A stretch of DNA of 64,000 bases, from assembly GCF_017745275.1 (NCBI RefSeq), contig NZ_JAGHZS010000010.1, positions 538,073 through 602,072 on the forward strand, read 5' to 3'. The translations under genes were made by a program, and so were the position numbers. The number at the start of each line of letters is the position of its first letter. Positions within the stretch are counted from its first letter, which is position 1. The DNA comes from Chitinophaga sp. GTDB lineage: Bacteria > Bacteroidota > Bacteroidia > Chitinophagales > Chitinophagaceae. Positions 60,129 to 64,000 of the stretch are shown in pieces. The notes under the pieces were generated by a model. The model ran no database searches, was not told the origin of the DNA, and worked only from the letters and a program-made list of their open reading frames with translations.

Positions 60129-60428
60129 TTAGATACGTTCTTTTAACTGGATAATAACGGTATCACCGGCGTCCTTCCCGATGGCTTTCCGCAGATCCGC
60201 TTTAATGGGCAGTTTATGGGTGCCATCGCCCAGGGCCATGAAGGAACTTTCGAATGGAAAGTTATCTACCAGGCCTCTAACCTTTACTAATCCCCTGGTA
60301 CCAAAGAAAGTAACAGATTCCGGCCAGATGACGTAAGTCCAGCCGCCTTTAGCAGGGCTTTTTAACAGGGTGGCCGTAAACTGTTTGTTTAACGGTTTGT
60401 TTTTGTGAGACGCAGTTGCAGGTGTCAT
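60129..60428 (-). CDS. DUF1905-domain protein
   Basis: The Met at 60428 is chosen because a TACCTTTG -7 element lies at 60462-60469 and would remove the longer start at 60464; this gives 99 residues. NKQFTATLLKSPAKGGWTYV, WPESVTFFGTRGLVKVRGLV and KADLRKAIGKDAGDTVIIQL form the DUF1905 barrel-like domain. Its role is unknown. It is a stand-alone form without the YdeI-like partner domain. Confidence 0.8.
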   Translation of the reverse strand: MTPATASHKNKPLNKQFTATLLKSPAKGGWTYVIWPESVTFFGTRGLVKVRGLVDNFPFESSFMALGDGTHKLPIKADLRKAIGKDAGDTVIIQLKERI

Positions 60429-60539
60429 AGCAATTGATTTAATGATGACTGTAATGTATACCAAAGGTATTCCCTATACGCGGATTGCAGGAGGGGTACG
60501 TGCGTATATTTGCGGGGCAATTGCGACAAATTTCTGCTG

Positions 60540-61496
60540 TTACCGCCTGAATAAATTCACGGTAAGTCCTATTTCATAACCACCATCTACATAGGTTTTC
60601 ATACCATTGGTTTGTGTGGTGTACATGGCCTGCAGCGTTACCGTTTGCAGGATGTTAACGCCGAGACCTCCGGTAAAGCTACCGGAGGTATGATAGAGGG
60701 CCATTACATTCGCTACTTCGTGAAGGAAGCCTGCATGAAGGCCAAAATCAAATATATTATCATACCCTCTTACGCCACGGTAGCATACTTTGGGGATGAT
60801 GCTGCTGATGGCGCCTTCCGGGAGGAATTTATAGGAGATGGCGGTGAAATAAATAGTACCGCCATCTACCGCCTTATTATCGCCGGTGAAAAGGGTCCGG
60901 ATATTCGGTAAAGATCCCTGGATATTCCAGTGGGTGTTGGTATAAGCCATACCAAATTCTCCTTCGAAGTAGTTGTCGCGGCGGTTGAATGCACCGATAG
61001 AAGGATCGGAGCCATCTCCATTTACTGCTTTATAATCGATGCGCTGGAAGTTCATGGCCAGGGAAAGACCTAAATGGAGCGTCTGTCCGCGATCTCCTAA
61101 AGGGAGATGGTAGGCGTAGGAAAGCGCTACACGGGTACGGTTCATTAACCCGGCCTGATCATTAAAAATATGCACGCCACCGCCCACACGGGCGCCGATG
61201 TAACCATCTGCCGTAAAGAATTTGGAGATGGGGGCGCCATCAATCCCATTCATTTGCCGGCGGTAGGCGGCGTTTAAATGAAGGCCGCTATCAATACCTG
61301 CCATTGCCGGGTTGGCCAGGTATTGATTTTGGAAATATTGCGTAGCAGAAGGCTCCAATAAGGCGGGCGTGTTACTGAGTGATTGCGCGCCGCCTGCCAG
61401 AAAGCCAGCCATTGCCAGCACTAGCAGGCTTATGTATTTGCTATAAAAGCGTATGCCGGATGAAAAACGCATAGTGTCATAATTTAATCGGGTCAT
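60540..61496 (-). CDS. PorP/SprF-family type IX secretion membrane protein
   Basis: The product has 318 residues from the ATG at 61496; the Met at 61472 is an alternative with a shorter signal peptide. Family features include TQYFQNQYLANPAMAGIDSGLHLN near the N-terminus, AYRRQMNGIDGAPISKFFTA and a C-terminal barrel (YEIGLTVNLFRR). PorP/SprF proteins attach type IX cargo with the CHU_C domain to the surface. The start overlaps the adhesin stop as ATGA, so the two genes are coupled and likely work as cargo and partner. Confidence 0.93.
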   Translation of the reverse strand: MTRLNYDTMRFSSGIRFYSKYISLLVLAMAGFLAGGAQSLSNTPALLEPSATQYFQNQYLANPAMAGIDSGLHLNAAYRRQMNGIDGAPISKFFTADGYIGARVGGGVHIFNDQAGLMNRTRVALSYAYHLPLGDRGQTLHLGLSLAMNFQRIDYKAVNGDGSDPSIGAFNRRDNYFEGEFGMAYTNTHWNIQGSLPNIRTLFTGDNKAVDGGTIYFTAISYKFLPEGAISSIIPKVCYRGVRGYDNIFDFGLHAGFLHEVANVMALYHTSGSFTGGLGVNILQTVTLQAMYTTQTNGMKTYVDGGYEIGLTVNLFRR

Positions 61497-64000
61497 TGCT
61501 GGTCCCGGATGATGGTAATATATCCTTTCGCTGTTTTCGTATCGCCGCTGATGGTCAAAATAAAGTAGTAAGTGCCTTCTGCCAACGGATGTCCGTTTAT
61601 GGTGCCATCCCAGTCGTTGTTATAGTTTCTGCGCTGGAATACTATTCTGCCGGTGCGGTCGTATACTTTCACTTCATTATTGGGGTAGCTGTCGATGTTG
61701 TGAATGATCCATTTATCGTTTTTGCCATCGCCGTTTGGTGTCAGGATATTGTTGGATGCTACTTTGAAGTCGGCTACCACTGCGATATTGATGCTGTTGG
61801 TATTGCTGCATCCGGCGGTATTGGTTACTGTTACCTGGTAAGTAGTATTTGTCATAATCCTGGCTTGCAATACTGCGCTTTGTTGTCCGCTGATGATACC
61901 ATCTACGGTAGCCCAATTATAGCTGGTGCCGCCAGTGGCGGTGAGCTGAATGATGTCTCCTTTAGATACCGTACTGCCTTTGTTGCTGCTGATGTTCACT
62001 TCCGGCAGCGGATGAATGGTAATGCGGAAGGTGCGCTGCCTGGTATCTATGCCGCCATTGGCGGTGCCGCCGTTGTCTTTGATGGTTACGGTAACGTTCA
62101 CGCTGCCACTGGTAACACTGCTCTTCAGTTGATAGCGCAGGGTGCCCGTATTATCATCTACACTGAGCACATCAAAGTCGGCCTGATCTGCCGCCACAGT
62201 GAGATGGTAGGTTTGTCCTGGTTCTATTGCCGATATACCAGTTAATTGGATGGTATGCTCAGTGGTACCGGCGCAATTGCCTGCATCTGGAACAGGATCC
62301 AGGGTAGGCGCCTGGTTGACGAAGGCCTGGGAGATATTGATATTAATTACCGTTGGTGTGCTGGTATTCAGTCCGTCACTCACTGTAACGGTTACACGTA
62401 CGGTGGTACCGGCTTTACTGCTGAGTATCGCTGCATCTTTCACGGTAATCTTACCTTGGGCATCTATGGCAAAGGCGCCGCCGCTTTCATCTGCGGTAAT
62501 CATCCAGTTTTGGATGATGCCGCTTGCGTCAGTAGCGGTGAGGGTTCCTGCCACGGTGCCTGCCGGGCTGTTGAAGTCGACATTCAACGTTTGGGCGGTG
62601 ATCACCGGCGGCGTTGCATCGTAGGTAAACTGAATAGCGTTAGAGGTGGTATTATCATTACCACCGGCATTGGTGGCAGCTCCTGCTGGTATGCTGACAT
62701 TAACAACACCATCTGTGAGTGGGGTGATCACAGCAGTATAACTGATATGATCTGTTGTTTGCAGATTGCTGACAGTAGCATTGGTGGCGAGGATACCGGT
62801 GGTAGTGAATCCATTCACTTTTTCGCTGAAGGTGATGGTGATCGTTACCGGGGTATTTACCCGAGAAGGGGCGCTGGTTGCAATTACCACACCCGGATGC
62901 GCGGTGTTCACCAATACGCCGCTGGTGTTGCCAACGTTGTTAAGTGTCAGTACAGCGTCTTTACCGGCGGTGTTGCGGATGGTGCCGGAAAGGGTGGTGG
63001 CGAGTGTAATGCCATCCATATCCATATCGCCGTTTTGCACGGTGTAGCTGAACACGAATGCGTTGGTGCCGCTGCCGCTCACAAGTGTAGCTTGTTTAGT
63101 GCTAGCACCGATGAGTACATCTAACGACGGCGTGCCTGTAGCAATTACATTTTCGCTGAAGTGTACGGTGAAGCTGAGCACCTGTCCGGTGTGATAAATG
63201 CCATTAGCTGGTACGTCTACAGCGGTGATCACCGGCGCTGTGCCAGCGTATACGATGTTTAATGTATTAGAAGCCGTGTTGTTATTGTTACCCACGTTCA
63301 CGGCTACATCGGCAGGAACTTGCAGGGTTACTGCGCCGTCTGCGGTTGGTGTTACCAGCACGGTGTAAGTGATATTGTCAGTAGTCTGGAAGTTGCTGAG
63401 TGTTGCATTAGTTACTGTAATATCACTCAGGACAAATCCGGTCACCGCTTCAGAGAAGGTGATGGTAGCAGTAAATGGCGCTATCACCGGTGAAGTGGCG
63501 GAAGTACTGATTACTACACCCGGATGCGCTGTGTTCACCAATACGCCGCTGGTGTTGCCAACGTTGTTAAGTGTCAGTACAGCGTCTTTACCGGCGGTGT
63601 TGCGGATGGTGCCGGAGAGGGTGGTGCCGAGGGTAATGCCATCCATATCCATATCGCCGTTTTGCACGGTGTAGCTGAACACGAATGCGTTGGTGCCGCT
63701 GCCGCTCACAAGTGTAGCTTGTTTAGTGCTAGCACCGATGAGTACATCTAACGACGGCGTGCCTGTAGCAATTACATTTTCGCTGAAGTGTACGGTGAAG
63801 CTGAGCACCTGTCCGGTGTGATAAATGCCGTTAGCTGGTACATCTACAGCGGTGATCACCGGCGCTGTGCCAGCGTATACGATGTTTAATGTATTAGAAG
63901 CCGTGTTGTTATTGTTACCCACGTTCACGGCTACATCGGCAGGAACTTGCAGGGTTACTGCGCCATCTGCGGTTGGTGTTACCAGCACGGTGTAAGTGAT
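61493..64000 (-). CDS. Large Ig-repeat adhesin with gliding-motility C-terminal domain (5' end outside)
   Basis: The coding sequence runs off the right edge; its last 835 or so residues are visible. It consists of tandem Big_12-like Ig modules (TATITFSEAVTGFVLSDITV, VLVTPTADGAVTLQVPADV), a cadherin-like part (VNFNSPAGTVAGTLTATDASG), an Ig-like SPP domain and a final CHU_C/gliding-motility C-terminal domain (NILTPNGDGKNDKWIIHNID, EGTYYFILTISGDTKTAKG) that directs type IX secretion of class B. The product is a surface adhesin or matrix protein. Its stop overlaps the PorP start. Confidence 0.93.
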   Translation of the reverse strand: MTYTVLVTPTADGAVTLQVPADVAVNVGNNNNTASNTLNIVYAGTAPVITAVDVPANGIYHTGQVLSFTVHFSENVIATGTPSLDVLIGASTKQATLVSGSGTNAFVFSYTVQNGDMDMDGITLGTTLSGTIRNTAGKDAVLTLNNVGNTSGVLVNTAHPGVVISTSATSPVIAPFTATITFSEAVTGFVLSDITVTNATLSNFQTTDNITYTVLVTPTADGAVTLQVPADVAVNVGNNNNTASNTLNIVYAGTAPVITAVDVPANGIYHTGQVLSFTVHFSENVIATGTPSLDVLIGASTKQATLVSGSGTNAFVFSYTVQNGDMDMDGITLATTLSGTIRNTAGKDAVLTLNNVGNTSGVLVNTAHPGVVIATSAPSRVNTPVTITITFSEKVNGFTTTGILATNATVSNLQTTDHISYTAVITPLTDGVVNVSIPAGAATNAGGNDNTTSNAIQFTYDATPPVITAQTLNVDFNSPAGTVAGTLTATDASGIIQNWMITADESGGAFAIDAQGKITVKDAAILSSKAGTTVRVTVTVSDGLNTSTPTVININISQAFVNQAPTLDPVPDAGNCAGTTEHTIQLTGISAIEPGQTYHLTVAADQADFDVLSVDDNTGTLRYQLKSSVTSGSVNVTVTIKDNGGTANGGIDTRQRTFRITIHPLPEVNISSNKGSTVSKGDIIQLTATGGTSYNWATVDGIISGQQSAVLQARIMTNTTYQVTVTNTAGCSNTNSINIAVVADFKVASNNILTPNGDGKNDKWIIHNIDSYPNNEVKVYDRTGRIVFQRRNYNNDWDGTINGHPLAEGTYYFILTISGDTKTAKGYITIIRDQQ
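62737..64000 (-). repeat. Tandem 627-bp Ig-module repeats in the adhesin gene
   Basis: The sequence repeats with a period of 627 bp (209 codons). The stretch 62884-63373 and 63511-64000 differ at about 8 of 490 positions (98%), several of them silent. The third and earlier unit (about 62600-62880) has diverged. The block continues beyond the window, so more copies may exist. Confidence 0.9.

Noticed and set aside
61496..63124. Two long plus-strand frames (249 and 292 residues) opposite the adhesin gene
   Set aside because: They arise from the repetitive, stop-poor composition of the adhesin repeats; the minus strand has clear Ig and CHU_C domains.

Overview
The window looks like chromosomal DNA of a Bacteroidota bacterium, most likely a Chitinophaga-type member of the Chitinophagaceae. 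The evidence is two complete SusC/SusD pairs, type IX secretion proteins (a PorP/SprF protein and a gliding-motility C-terminal domain), promoters of the Bacteroidota TTTG-N19/20-TAnnTTTG type, A-rich ribosome-binding regions and many lipobox lipoproteins. I see no tRNA, rRNA, CRISPR array, transposase or phage gene. All identifications come from reading the sequence; no database search was run.

Layout. 1-3808: the 3' end of a sensor kinase, a sigma-54-type response regulator, a convergent outer-membrane porin and a 354-bp control region with four copies of one 9-bp motif. 3882-8042: a secreted protein of unknown function, an AraC regulator, an FAD monooxygenase and another secreted unknown. 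8046-20907: carbohydrate locus 1. An AraC regulator diverges from Gfo/Idh oxidoreductase, IlvD/Edd dehydratase, fuconolactonase-like amidohydrolase, SusC, SusD, GH78 alpha-L-rhamnosidase and an esterase-like hydrolase. This fits uptake of a rhamnose-containing glycan followed by non-phosphorylative sugar oxidation. 20916-24341: a leucine-rich-repeat protein, an ArsR-VOC-SRPBCC operon, and HxlR divergent from PhzF. 24447-26726: KatG.

26902-39686 is carbohydrate locus 2, all on the minus strand. From its promoter side it reads TIM-barrel epimerase, enolase-superfamily acid-sugar dehydratase, VOC protein, 2-hydroxyacid dehydrogenase, ThuA protein, a large lipoprotein with SGNH-like, PVC propeller, HEAT and cytochrome c parts, then SusC and SusD. 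A divergent AraC regulator at 39936 is a clear paralogue of the one at locus 1. Joining a periplasm-facing haem lipoprotein and ThuA to SusCD is the most interesting gene combination here.

41019-60464 is a mixed housekeeping and accessory stretch: a serine hydrolase, a second ArsR/SRPBCC operon with a readable operator-promoter, a decayed NADP oxidoreductase, an acyltransferase, a pseudouridine-synthase N-terminal domain lacking its catalytic half, exonuclease III, a TPR histidine kinase with its NarL-type regulator, and several small lipoproteins and unknowns. 60540-64000 is a PorP/SprF protein translationally coupled to a large repeat adhesin that runs off the window.

Non-coding highlights are a palindromic repeat family with heptanucleotide tails (copies at 26902-27124 and 46230-46338), a perfect 33-bp-stem terminator between phzF and katG, tandem operators in front of both ArsR operons, and a 36-bp palindrome between hxlR and phzF.
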